In this document: piece by piece, positions 1 to 8,377 of the stretch
Numbering within the stretch: the stretch's first letter is position 1
Layout of the letters: every line of letters begins with the position of its first letter
Source of the DNA: Chrysomallon squamiferum
Taxonomy: Eukaryota > Mollusca > Gastropoda > Neomphalida > Peltospiridae
Assembly: GCA_012295275.1 (NCBI GenBank)
Contig: CM022670.1
Coordinates: 38,039,751 to 38,054,750 of the forward strand
Direction of reading: 5' to 3'
Length of the DNA stretch: 15,000 nucleotides
Notes under the pieces: generated by a model
The model's database searches: none
Told to the model about the DNA's origin: nothing
The model's input: only the letters and a program-made list of their open reading frames with translations
Position numbers and translations under genes: made by a program

Positions 1-3
1 GTT

Positions 4-80
4 GAGGGAGGGGGGAGAGACAGAGAGAGTGGGATGGTTGATGGAGGGGGAGACAGGGAGAGAGAGGCAGGGAGGGACGG
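4..80. repeat. Purine-rich (GA/GGGA) low-complexity tract
   Basis: The + strand is almost entirely G and A, in runs such as GGGAGG and GAGAGA, with a few C and T interruptions. It looks like a decayed GA microsatellite that may continue to the left of the window. There is no coding signal. Confidence 0.85.
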
Positions 81-480
81 CGGTATAGAGAAATTACGTG
101 ACATTAAACACTTTGTTTAAAATGGTAATTATTTAATTTGTGATCAGACCATCAAAGATGAGAGCTTCCATTTTTCAAACTGCTCAAACAGAAAAGCTAC
201 CGAAGATAAATAAACCCCATGTTCTAGTATTTACGATCTGACGTTCTTTAAGACTTCGGGACGTGTTTGGGGACGTTGAGGTGTGTAACCATACCTCTGG
301 GGTCTAGACACACAAAAAAAAAATGTAAGACCGTCATTGATTTCGAATTCTGTTTGAATCAAATGTAAAATTTTCTTCTAAAGTCACGATTCTCAGAGGT
401 GAAATCTTTGTGACAGAAAAAAAAAAAACTATCACATTGTTCCTGTTGTTCATCAATCCGAGACGATCAGTTCTGATTAT
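81..480. other. Unique AT-rich DNA, no gene seen
   Basis: This stretch is non-repetitive apart from short poly-A runs at 314-323 and 417-428. All frames are broken by stops. The only local structure is a short hairpin at 278-297: an 8-bp stem (GAGGTGTG pairing with CATACCTC, one G-U pair) closed by a TAAC tetraloop. Stems of this size occur by chance, so I assign it no function. Confidence 0.6.
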
Positions 481-612
481 GTCTTCTTTTTTCTTCTTCT
501 CCGTATTCTTCTTCTTCCTCTTCTACTCCTCCACTTTCAACTAATTACTCCTTCGTCTCCATTTTTTTTCTGATCTGTTCTCTCCATCTAGCATTCTTCT
601 GTTTCCGTCACC
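481..612. repeat. Pyrimidine-rich (CTT/CTC) tract
   Basis: The + strand is mostly C and T, with many TTC and CTC triplets. Two sub-blocks (a 17-mer at 499-515 and a 13-mer at 548-560) recur in the same order in the pyrimidine-rich tract at 4105-4335, which suggests a related dispersed or cryptic simple repeat. Confidence 0.7.
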
Positions 613-700
613 AGTTACTGTGTCTTCATCTTTTATTCTTCTGTTGTATTATTCAAAAGATGGAATAAAAAACACCCCAAAAATATCCTCAGAATTGTCC

Positions 701-702
<2 letters not shown>

Positions 703-732
<30 letters not shown>
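703..732. repeat. (TA)n microsatellite
   Basis: TA dinucleotides run through this interval with a single TT interruption at 709-710. Confidence 0.9.
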
Positions 733-796
733 CAACATTAACAGACTTTCGATATTAAATATTAATATATTACTGAAAATAAATGTTACACAAACC

Positions 797-799
<3 letters not shown>

Positions 800-831
<32 letters not shown>
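800..831. repeat. Poly-A tract, 32 nt
   Basis: This is an uninterrupted run of 32 A. It could be a retrotransposed tail or replication slippage. No retroelement body or target-site duplication was recognised beside it. Confidence 0.9.
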
Positions 832-832
<1 letters not shown>

Positions 833-911
833 ATTTAATATTAATTTATTTTTAACTTCTAAGATTATATTCGAGATTTTAAGACATTTCATATTCCCAT
901 TCAACTTTTAG

Positions 912-943
<32 letters not shown>
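912..943. repeat. Poly-A tract, 32 nt
   Basis: This is a second uninterrupted run of 32 A, starting 112 bp after the start of the first. The flanks do not clearly match those of the first tract, so a segmental duplication is not supported. Confidence 0.9.
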
Positions 944-944
<1 letters not shown>

Positions 945-1404
945 AAAAATGAGATAAATTCTTCATTTCATACTCGTGCTCTTTGATGAATGTAAAATAA
1001 ATACGTGTATACACGTTGATTTTTCCAACATCTGATGAATTGTTGAAGTAAAAGTGCAGGGTAATCGACGTAAAAGGATAGGGACAGTGAAAAGATTATT
1101 TATTTAGCGATCTCTTGGGAACTCTAGAATGTAAATAACACATACGACCGCTTTCCAGATACGTTTAATGAAAGATGCGACCCCTCCTACCAAGTGAACT
1201 GTTAATAACATTTCGTGGTGCATTTGAAAGTCAGATCAAACGTGCTGGTATTTTCAGTCAATATGCCAACATCACGAAGACATAAGTAATGTATTATGTA
1301 TGCTATTCTTTAATAGGCGTTGTGGTAATCCTTGAAACAGAAAGAACAGTAGGGTAGCAGGAGTTTTGTGATTATAGCAACTTGGATGATGATAACAGAT
1401 AAGT
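944..1404. other. Unique AT-rich DNA, no gene seen
   Basis: There are no repeats and no open frame of note. A 14-bp perfect palindrome (ACGTGTATACACGT) lies at 1003-1016. About one palindrome of this length is expected by chance in a window this size. Confidence 0.6.
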
Positions 1405-1510
1405 GATAATAGTAGTTGAGTGATAATATTTATTGAGCGTTAATGGTGTGATAATAATAGTGGTTAGTAGCAATATTAATTGTGGTAGTAGTAATAGTAG
1501 TAGTAGTAGT

Positions 1511-1542
<32 letters not shown>

Positions 1543-1795
1543 CAGTGGTAGTGGTAGTAGCATCAGTAGTAGTAGTAGTGGCAGTAGTAGTAGTAGTAAT
1601 AACAACAGAAGTAGTAGTAGTGGTAGTAGTAGTACAGGATTAGAAATAAAATAGTAGTAGTAGCAGTAGTAGTAGTAGTTATAGTAGTAGTACAGGAGCA
1701 GAAACATAATAGTAGTAGTAACAATATTTACAACAGCAGAAGCAACTGATAGTATTAATAGTAGTAATAGTAGTAGCAGTAGTAATAGTAGCAGT
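1405..1795. repeat. Interrupted (TAG)n trinucleotide array
   Basis: About 390 bp are dominated by TAG/AGT/GTA triplets with AGC, GGT and AAT variants. The block contains a diverged 58-bp tandem duplication: TACAGGA begins at 1633 and again at 1691, each copy followed by a similar A-rich spacer and another TAG run. Frames through it read as poly-Ser on + and poly-Leu on -, which is low-complexity translation rather than a gene. Confidence 0.93.
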
Positions 1796-1857
1796 GCTAT
1801 TTGAATTTAACACTTATGCATGTATGTGCGTTTTGTGTGCGTGCATCTCTCTTTCTA

Positions 1858-1967
<110 letters not shown>

Positions 1968-2528
1968 TATATGATTCATTGAACACTTTTGTGGATATTT
2001 AACGCTGACACTGAATCAGTGATTTTGTTTCATCCACCCAACTGATTTCTTAACAAGACGAATTTCTCGATTTTCCAAAGTAGTTCACCTATAAAACTGC
2101 CTCTGCGTGCTTGCTTCGTGACATTCCGTCATTAATTACGACTTTACACGGAATCGAGAACTGACCCCTGCATTATTTATTTTTATTTTATTTTTATTTT
2201 TTTATTTTTTTTTTTCACTTTTTCTCAAAACGGATAACCCTTCAAAATAACAAATAACAGAGTTATTCTAAAAATCATGTTTTCCCATGTTCTGGAAATA
2301 CAGAAGAGTTGTTAGGCAGGTTATAAAATAGATCTGTTTCACCGAGATCGATACTTGCGTAGCATGTACGACAAGCTAATTGATAAAACATGTGACGGCA
2401 AAAGCCGGCGGACAAATCTGTGCTTGACACGTGAGCTACCAGTCTGGTGGTGAAATATGGCTGACTCAACTCATCTTTTATTAATGCAATTTCTCGCACG
2501 ATGCGGCTCGGATTTCTGTCTCAGTTAA

Positions 2529-2532
<4 letters not shown>
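1968..2532. other. Unique DNA, partly CpG-dense, no gene seen
   Basis: An AT-rich flank with an ATTTT-rich stretch at 2173-2216 is followed by a block at about 2340-2515 with some 12 CpGs and a CACGTG box at 2428-2433. A 74-codon frame on the - strand (2275-2499) is not low-complexity, but it begins at GTG, lacks an ATG start and matches no family I recognise, so I do not call it a gene. Confidence 0.5.

Positions 2533-2572
<40 letters not shown>
2533..2572. repeat. (TG)20 microsatellite
   Basis: This is a perfect run of 20 TG dinucleotides. Alternating purine-pyrimidine tracts of this length can adopt Z-form DNA. Confidence 0.96.
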
Positions 2573-2575
<3 letters not shown>

Positions 2576-2760
2576 AAAATTGAGGTCGTGCGTTCCAGTA
2601 TCATTTAGTAATTTCTCATCTTTCCGTAGTGGTGTAAATTCTTCTGTCGTCGTCGAAATTAATCCTTTTATGTGTTTACAAATTTTTTTGGTGTGAAGTT
2701 GACTTTTCTAGTGTTATTGTTTAATTGTTCAGATATTTAAATTATATATATTTGTCTGTG
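2573..2760. other. Unique AT-rich spacer
   Basis: Nothing is recognised here beyond AT-rich unique DNA. Confidence 0.5.
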
Positions 2761-2838
2761 AATACATACATTTATACATACATACATATATACATATATG
2801 CGTACATACATACATATATACATATTCACATACATACC
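2761..2838. repeat. Imperfect (TACA)n array
   Basis: TACA/CATA tetranucleotides are interrupted by TATATA and CG changes. It is the same motif as the larger arrays at 12000-12352. Confidence 0.9.
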
Positions 2839-3015
2839 GACAGAAAGACAGAGAAGTTGTCACAGAATTATTAAGATTCTTCAGGGTATTAATGTAACTG
2901 ATTTCTGTCTTGTCTTTGAATATTCAAATCTATTAATCAATTTGATTTCTCAGTAAATTATTTCTTTTGGCATTTTAACTTTCCATAAGATTTATGTATG
3001 CATACCACTGTATGT

Positions 3016-3042
<27 letters not shown>
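3016..3042. repeat. (AC)n microsatellite
   Basis: A perfect AC run is followed by one GA interruption and three more AC units. Confidence 0.93.
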
Positions 3043-3047
<5 letters not shown>

Positions 3048-3055
3048 ACGTAAAT

Positions 3056-3440
3056 ATGCGTCTTTCTGAACACGTCCATTTCTTATTACCACTCTTAAAC
3101 ATTTCGCTGATGAAATTTCCCATCTCTAACGGTAAACTGCTTCAACTGTCCAGTCTACCAACTGACCCGGTTATTCTGTGCACGTGCTGGTCACACTTAA
3201 GCAAATGTCACGTGCTTTTTGCCACGTTGTCTAATTTTGCTCGCATTTTGCTTTCATTTCCACTCGCGGTGGGAGTAAAGTGGTAATTTTCGGGGAAGTG
3301 TGTCTGTGTGTCTGTGTGTCTGTGCGCACTGCTTCTCAATTTAACAACGGGTTTGCCGGTCTTACGTCGTTAATCTCCGGTTGTTTTCTAACTCGCTGTA
3401 ATTTGCAGCACATTTCCACCGCTAATCCTAACGTACGACA
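3056..3440. other. CpG-denser unique block with a small ATG-started ORF (3056-3286, +)
   Basis: By eye this block has about 22 CpGs in 385 bp, well above the surrounding DNA, and is richer in G+C. It holds a 76-codon + strand ORF from an ATG with A at -3 (3056) to TAA (3284-3286). The product is hydrophobic and Leu/Ser-rich, has no low-complexity run and matches no family I recognise. Two CACGTGCT boxes (3181 and 3209) lie inside it, 28 bp apart. An AATAAA at 3569-3574 is the nearest poly-A signal downstream. A chance ORF in a CpG-rich regulatory element is more likely than a gene. Confidence 0.3.
3298..3324. repeat. (GTGTGTCT)3 short tandem repeat
   Basis: Three perfect copies of an 8-bp unit are followed by a partial GTG. 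Confidence 0.9.
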
Positions 3441-3442
3441 CA

Positions 3443-3446
<4 letters not shown>

Positions 3447-3481
<35 letters not shown>
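3447..3481. repeat. Poly-T tract, 35 nt
   Basis: An uninterrupted T run. Another run of 19 T lies at 3529-3547. Confidence 0.92.
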
Positions 3482-3484
<3 letters not shown>

Positions 3485-3514
3485 TGTTGGAAACTCGGGT
3501 AGTGAAAGCAAGAG

Positions 3515-3529
3515 AAGTCACTGTGACCT
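3515..3529. promoter_or_regulatory. Candidate IR3 nuclear-receptor element
   Basis: The sequence AAGTCA-CTG-TGACCT differs from the classical steroid (estrogen-type) inverted repeat AGGTCA-nnn-TGACCT at one base. It sits between two poly-T runs, with no gene assigned nearby. The motif match is visible; any binding is inference. Confidence 0.3.
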
Positions 3530-3582
3530 TTTTTTTTTTTTTTTTTTATTTATTCTGTTTTTATTCTAAATAAATAAATAAT

Positions 3583-3590
3583 TTCTTGTG

Positions 3591-3677
<87 letters not shown>

Positions 3678-3763
3678 TCTATCTATCTATCTCTCTAAAT
3701 ATATATAGATAGATAGATAGATACCGATCAAACACAAACGCAAACAAGGCAAACATACCCCGT

Positions 3764-3852
<89 letters not shown>

Positions 3853-3860
3853 ACAGAAGC
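3583..3860. repeat. Inverted (CT)n...(AG)n pair with nested ATCT/GATA palindrome
   Basis: A near-perfect CT tract (3591-3680) is followed by ATCT units (3681-3692), GATA units (3707-3722), a short AC run (3764-3777) and a pure AG tract (3777-3849). The CT and AG tracts are reverse complements separated by roughly 95 bp, and the ATCT and GATA units between them also pair. The whole could extrude as a hairpin with a stem of about 70 bp or form triplex DNA. Confidence 0.9.
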
Positions 3861-4042
3861 GAGTCCCAGTTTAAACAAAAGTTTCCGACAAAAAAATAAA
3901 AAAAATAAAATAAAAAGAATAAGCATTCTTTAAAAACATCCGGTTATCTCTGTGACGGATTTTTGTCACCTGCAGACAAACATTTTCTTCTTTCGTCTAA
4001 AATAACCGAGACTCATACTCTCGATCTTTGTTACTGATCTTT
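3861..4042. other. Unique spacer, A-rich start
   Basis: The start is A-rich (3889-3920), with a small GTGAC/GTCAC inverted repeat at 3952-3969. No gene is seen. Confidence 0.5.
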
Positions 4043-4078
4043 GTGACAGACTCAGTGACAGACTTAGTGACAGACTTA
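4043..4078. repeat. 12-bp tandem repeat, 3 copies
   Basis: The unit GTGACAGACTTA occurs three times head to tail (4043, 4055, 4067). The first copy has C instead of T at position 11. The frame through it is only a short open stretch, with a stop shortly upstream and TAA just downstream, so it is not coding. Confidence 0.93.
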
Positions 4079-4104
4079 GTGGTGTTGTGCTCCTAAAACT
4101 GAAC

Positions 4105-4357
4105 AACTAAATCTTCTTAATTCTCATTTTATTGTTTCTGCTACTTCTTCTCTGTTGAACTTGTGTCGTCATTATGGCTGCGTTTTCATTTCTGTCCTTT
4201 GGCTCCGTATTCTTCTTCTCTTTTGCGTCCGTATTCAACTCAGCTGATTCGTTTTCTCCTCCAACTCTGTCTTTTCCTCCAGCTCCTACTTCTCCTTCGT
4301 CTCCTTCTCCGTCTCCTTCTCTTAAATAGTTCGTATCTATTTTTTTTTTTTTTTTTT
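4105..4357. repeat. Pyrimidine-rich tract ending in poly-T
   Basis: CTT, CTC and TCC-rich DNA shares a 17-mer (4203-4219) and a 13-mer (4292-4304) with the tract at 481-612, and ends in 18 T (4340-4357). The - strand frame at 4107-4376 starts with ATG and encodes a Lys/Glu/Gly-rich 89-residue chain. That is the expected product of GA-rich cryptic repeat DNA and is not called a gene. Confidence 0.75.
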
Positions 4358-4448
4358 CTTCCTTCATTTTCATCATCTTTTTTTAATTTTTTTATTAATA
4401 TTCTTTTTAAAAACTCATATCTTCTAATTCTTCATCGCCATCATTTTC

Positions 4449-4594
4449 GTCTTCTTCTTCTTCTTCTTCTTTTTATTATTATTATTATTATCATCATCAT
4501 CATTATATTATTATTATTATTATTACTATTATCATCATCATCATTATCATCACTATTATTATTAATATATATTTATTTATTTATTTATTTCTTC
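4449..4594. repeat. Compound (CTT)n-(TTA)n-(TCA)n-(TTTA)n array
   Basis: Successive short arrays of CTT, TTA, CAT and TTTA run into each other. The + strand Leu/Ile/Phe-rich frame that crosses this block opens at a GTG and is low-complexity translation. Confidence 0.92.
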
Positions 4595-4973
4595 TTTTCC
4601 CTCTTTCTATCTTTTTTCATTCTTTCTTTCTTTTCTTTTCCGAAGACATCAAATGTGTTTGCACTGACAATGGTTTCACGTGCTGATAAGTTAACAGTAA
4701 TCGGTTCTGCTCTGTGAAGAGCGACTGTGCAGATGTTTCTAATGACCCGAGCTCTAAAACAGTCTTCACTGTCACTTTTATTTCTGTCGCGGAAAACATT
4801 AATCAGGAAAGACGATTAACGCCATAGATGTGAAGAGTTGTCTTGTCTTTGCTTCTGTTTTTTTTTAAAAACGACGTAATACATTATGACAGGCCTCAAG
4901 ATTCTTTTGGGGAATCTCGCACTTTTATGGATTTTAATATATATTTCTGAAGAAAAAAAAAAATCTATATTCA
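4595..4973. other. Unique DNA, no gene seen
   Basis: Moderate G+C unique sequence with a CACGTG box at 4677-4682. A 60-codon - strand ORF (4617-4799) starts with a true ATG but in a weak context (T at -3), and ends in a Lys/Arg-rich repeat translation. I do not recognise it. Confidence 0.45.
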
Positions 4974-4978
4974 TTTTT

Positions 4979-5010
<32 letters not shown>

Positions 5011-5074
5011 TTCGTTAATTTTTTCCTAAAATGTTTTTTTTTTTTACTTTACACCAGCATTTTTAAAAAAACAT

Positions 5075-5108
<34 letters not shown>
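4974..5108. repeat. Cluster of poly-T tracts
   Basis: T runs of 17 (4974-4990), 21 (4992-5012) and 32 (5077-5108) nt are separated by short A- and C-containing spacers. Confidence 0.9.
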
Positions 5109-5109
<1 letters not shown>

Positions 5110-5184
5110 GGGGTATTCTTATTGTTTTTATTTCGGGGGTGTTAAGTTTTCTTTTCAATATTAAAAATGCATTTTCCAATAGTA

Positions 5185-5185
<1 letters not shown>

Positions 5186-5224
<39 letters not shown>

Positions 5225-5242
5225 CAACAACAACAACAACAA
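5186..5242. repeat. (TAA)12(CAA)7 compound microsatellite
   Basis: A perfect TAA array (5186-5221) passes directly into a perfect CAA array (5222-5242), so a single base change separates the two units. Confidence 0.96.
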
Positions 5243-5464
5243 TCACAGTATTAATGGTATTTATATATATATTTCTTAAATCTTAAAATTAAATTATAAT
5301 AATGCATATACATTTTTAAGAATTACCTTGCATACAATATGGAGGCATGTGAAAGAAAGGAACATCATGTCAAACTTCAGTGATATTTCAGAAACAAAAT
5401 GTATTATAATAGAAAACGTATCAACAACTGACTTCAGCAGACAGTCACAAAATAACTGTATATA

Positions 5465-5519
5465 GAAGAAGAAGAAAAAGAAGAAGAAGAAGAAGAAGAA
5501 GAAGCAGAAGAAGAAGAAA
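5465..5519. repeat. (GAA)n array, interrupted
   Basis: GAA triplets with an AAA and a GCA interruption. Long GAA/TTC tracts can form triplex structures. Confidence 0.93.
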
Positions 5520-5934
5520 GTAAAAAAAAATTTTTTTAAATATATGCTTTGGAAAATGGAAATGGAACTGAAATCCGGAATAACATTATTCTGTTATTCT
5601 GTAGTAACTTCCTCGAAAAGCTAATTGTGGCCCTGTTTCAGTGATTAGAAAATACATTAAAAGAGTATTAAGAAGCTACTTGTATTCACTGAGGCACGAA
5701 ATGAAGGTTATGATTAGATATATTTATAAGCACGTACTTAACAGTGTCCAACACGACGGGTTTCGCGGTTAATGGGGGTTAATTAGCACTTAACGGTAAT
5801 GACTAATTTGCATGAGATTTTGCTTGTATGTAAGTTTGGTGGCATGAGTTAAAGCAAGCACCGTCCTTGTAGATGTAACAGTATTTATAACAGTGTTTTA
5901 GACGAATAATTTAAGTCTAGTTTGAAAAGCGTAA
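5520..5934. other. Unique AT-rich DNA, no gene seen
   Basis: No repeats and no coding frame. The only notable feature is the motif cluster listed separately at 5760-5815. Confidence 0.6.
5760..5815. promoter_or_regulatory. Candidate homeodomain/POU motif cluster
   Basis: Two GGTTAAT copies start exactly 10 bp apart (5767 and 5777). They are followed by TTAATTAG, TTAAC, GTAATGAC and CTAATTT, and then by a perfect octamer ATTTGCAT (5806-5813), the POU-factor site. The density of TAAT cores with an octamer resembles developmental enhancers, but TAAT is cheap in AT-rich DNA, so this is suggestive only. Confidence 0.25.
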
Positions 5935-5936
5935 TA

Positions 5937-5959
5937 CAGGTACCGGACCAATTATCCGG
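5937..5959 (+). repeat. Left terminal inverted repeat of the MITE
   Basis: This 23-bp end begins CAGGTACCGG and matches the right end at all but one position. Confidence 0.87.
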
Positions 5960-6253
5960 ACTCCTTGGGGCCTGAGGCATTCCGGATTTCTGCATTTTCC
6001 GGTTTTCTGGTACGAAGGCATCTAAATACGTAAATAATTAGGCGTAAACGTTTTAAAATTTATAAACATAAAGAAAATTGACGATACACAATTGTGGCGA
6101 CCCGACACGTGAACAATGCGGCGAGTGAATGAACGCCACGCGGCTTGAAAGAGTAGTTCCGGTCTGGTGAGGACAAACACCCGCGCGCGCGAACTATGAA
6201 AATAATATCGGTAAAAAAACTTCCGGTTTTCTGGTTTTCCGGATTTCAGGACG

Positions 6254-6276
6254 CCGGATAATTGGTCCAGTACCTG
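6254..6276 (-). repeat. Right terminal inverted repeat of the MITE
   Basis: Read on the - strand it begins CAGGTACTGG. The T at position 8 is the only difference from the left end. Confidence 0.87.
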
Positions 6277-6278
6277 TA

Positions 6279-8120
6279 ATGAACATATGATAAATAAATA
6301 TTTGCATTATATATAACTGTGTGAAACAGAGAGAGAGATAGAACTTTATATGTCAATTATTCTTAATAAATTTAAAGCTAGTATCTAAAGTAACCAAATA
6401 ATGAAGATTTATTCTCATTTCGGTGTCCCGGTAACCTAAGTAAACAAAGTACAAAGGTGAATTAAATAAAAATGTAAATTTCTTCCTAATACGTTACACA
6501 AGCGTAACATAATGGCTTTAGTTTGATTTGACTTTAGTCTAAATTAAAAGAACCATCAATAAAAAGAAATGATTTACTCTGAAACACAATGGTTGGCAAA
6601 CTAGAAAGTACTGTTTACATCACACGCAAAACGAAAGGAAGATAAAAAAAAAAAAAAAAAAAAAGAGCATATTTGTCTATGTACGTAAAAATACATTTTC
6701 AGGAAAAATAATATGTTAAGAGTAATTCATAAAAGTACTCAAATAACCATTCAAACATATTACAGCTAAAACCGTATTTTAAAATGAAAAACTGATATTC
6801 ATCAGTTCTTGAAACGATCAGCTAATTTTCGTCGTTTAAAAGGCAAAAAAAAAAAAAATCGAAATTTGAAAATACATTTATACGAGTTTATCTGTTTTCC
6901 AGTCTTCTCCTTAAAGTGATTAATTGCGAAAGATTTCGTTTTAACATCAGAGCACTGAAGAAATCTAAATACAATACTTAACACGCTGGTAGACACGCCA
7001 TTCATCATTTCCTCCAGATATCTGGTTAAACGTGGCCTACTCTGAAGGCGACGTTTGAATAACGAATTTGTATTCGTGTTTAACGCAGAAAAAAAAAAAA
7101 AAAAAAAAAGAAATTTATGTTAGAGGTAATATTTCATTATTCCATTATAATAAATTGTAGTAAATATTAATTTCTATATATTCAACAGTCTTTTAAAAAT
7201 TTGAAACGGCGTTGGAAATAATGACTGAAAGATTTTTGTGTCTGTAGAAATTCCCGCACTCCGACATACCATATACACATACTCAACTAAAATGGGCTGA
7301 AGACTGAAACTGATGGAATGAATCCCATGTGTATAATTAATACAGTGTCATACTACCTTTACTAAGCCAGCAGACACCTTCATTGAAATAATGCATCCTT
7401 TTTAAATTCGAGAAAAAATATATAATTCTTTGGGATTATTAATTAAACAATCTAAATGATTCTCATTTACCCGAAACATCAAAATCGATACAAAGAAAAA
7501 ATGAACGTAACGTTACAGCAAAACATTAGGCCTGTAATTCAGTATGTCAGCTTTCATTAAGCTTAATGGGACCTACATAGGTATGTTGCTTTATCGCTAA
7601 TGTTATTTACATGTTGTTGAATGTTTTAATTTTTCATATAAACTCCTTACACAAAAATTTAAACCTTAATTTTAAACACACCGATACTTCATATTTAGCT
7701 CTCTCTTTCTCTGTCTCTCTCTCTCAGAAATGAAATATAAAATTACTTATATATGTGAAAATTATTTTTAAAATGAGCATATCTGAGCTGATTACAAAAT
7801 ACAGGCCTTACGTTTTATATTAATTTTTAATATTATTATTATATATTCATAAGCTGTATACAATTCGCAGATTATAAAATCACATAAAGAATATAATTAT
7901 ACGAGTATAAAATTTTAATCAAAGTTTATTACTATACAAAGCAACAAAATATCATTAAACCGGTTACAAAATATAGCCTTTTAAGATAAAATACAAATTT
8001 AACACCTTCATCGATTTGTCTTAATTGATTTCTAGGAAAAAGCTTTGTTTTCAGATTATTAAACCTTTCAGTTTAATATTTCCAGGCCTGCTAATAGTTA
8101 AGAGTATCAGGTGTTAACCG
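6279..8120. other. Long AT-rich unique stretch, no gene seen
   Basis: About 1.8 kb of AT-rich DNA without recognisable genes. It contains poly-A runs at 6644-6664 (21 nt), 6845-6858 (14 nt) and 7089-7109 (21 nt), a 14-bp palindrome (CATTAAGCTTAATG, 7555-7568) and a short CT-rich patch (7699-7725). An 18-bp near-match pair (TTACAAAATA followed by AGCCT-like sequence) occurs at 7792 and 7964. A 68-codon - strand frame (6802-7008) runs through the poly-A as Phe and is not convincing. Confidence 0.6.
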
Positions 8121-8124
8121 TATT

Positions 8125-8247
8125 TTTTTCTTCTTCTTTTTTCGTTTTTTTTTTCTTTTTTTTTACTTTTTTTTATTATTATTTATTTATTTATTCATTT
8201 CTTTTATTTTTGTTATTATTTATTTGCTGTGTCTGTGTCTGTGTGTG

Positions 8248-8302
<55 letters not shown>

Positions 8303-8330
8303 TTTTTATTTTTTTATTTTATTTTTTTTA
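8125..8330. repeat. T-rich low-complexity block with (AT)20
   Basis: TTTA/TTC-rich DNA, a short GTGTCT run (8229-8248), a perfect AT tract (8255-8294), a 14-T run (8294-8307) and a further TTTTA-rich tail. Confidence 0.92.
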
Positions 8331-8377
8331 ATAATCTGGCTTGCTGTCCGCACAGTCCAAAGTTACCAGGAACATTT

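Larger units (their letters stand above)
5937..6276. mobile_element. Tigger/pogo-like MITE (340 bp) with TA target duplication
   Basis: The ends form 23-bp terminal inverted repeats (5937-5959 and 6254-6276) that match at 22 of 23 positions, the exception being position 8. Both begin CAGGTAC and end TTATCCGG. Each end is flanked by TA (5935-5936 and 6277-6278), the target duplication expected of Tc1/mariner/pogo transposition. CAG/CTG termini and TTATCCGG plus TTCCGG modules recall pogo/Tigger-type elements. Inside, the motif TTCCGGTTTTCTGG appears near both ends in the same orientation (5997-6010 and 6221-6234), as does TTCCGGATTTC (5980 and 6237). The interior is CpG-rich, includes a 10-bp alternating CG run (6182-6191), and has no transposase frame. 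It is therefore a non-autonomous copy that would need a transposase supplied elsewhere. Confidence 0.85.

Noticed and set aside
800-943. Two poly-A runs of equal length (32 nt), with a 32-T run at 5077-5108
   Set aside because: Equal lengths may be coincidence or sequencing and assembly behaviour at homopolymers. No retroelement body or target duplication was found.
1003-1016. 14-bp perfect palindromes here and at 7555-7568
   Set aside because: About one is expected by chance in a window of this size, and there is no supporting context.
1433-1654. Poly-Ser (+) and poly-Leu (-) reading frames
   Set aside because: They are direct translations of the TAG trinucleotide array and contain no other protein sequence.
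2275-2499. 74-codon - strand frame
   Set aside because: It opens at GTG, has no recognised domain and no supporting splice sites that I could see.
4107-4376. 89-residue Lys/Glu/Gly-rich frame on the - strand
   Set aside because: It has an ATG, but its composition is explained by GA-rich cryptic repeat DNA and poly-A (Lys). No family is recognised.
4163-4717. 184-codon + strand frame, the longest in the window
   Set aside because: It starts at GTG and is Leu/Ile/Phe/Ser-rich because it crosses CTT, TTA and TTTA repeats. No domain is visible.
6300-6307. Second POU octamer ATTTGCAT just right of the MITE
   Set aside because: About one octamer is expected by chance in AT-rich DNA of this length, and it is isolated from other motifs.
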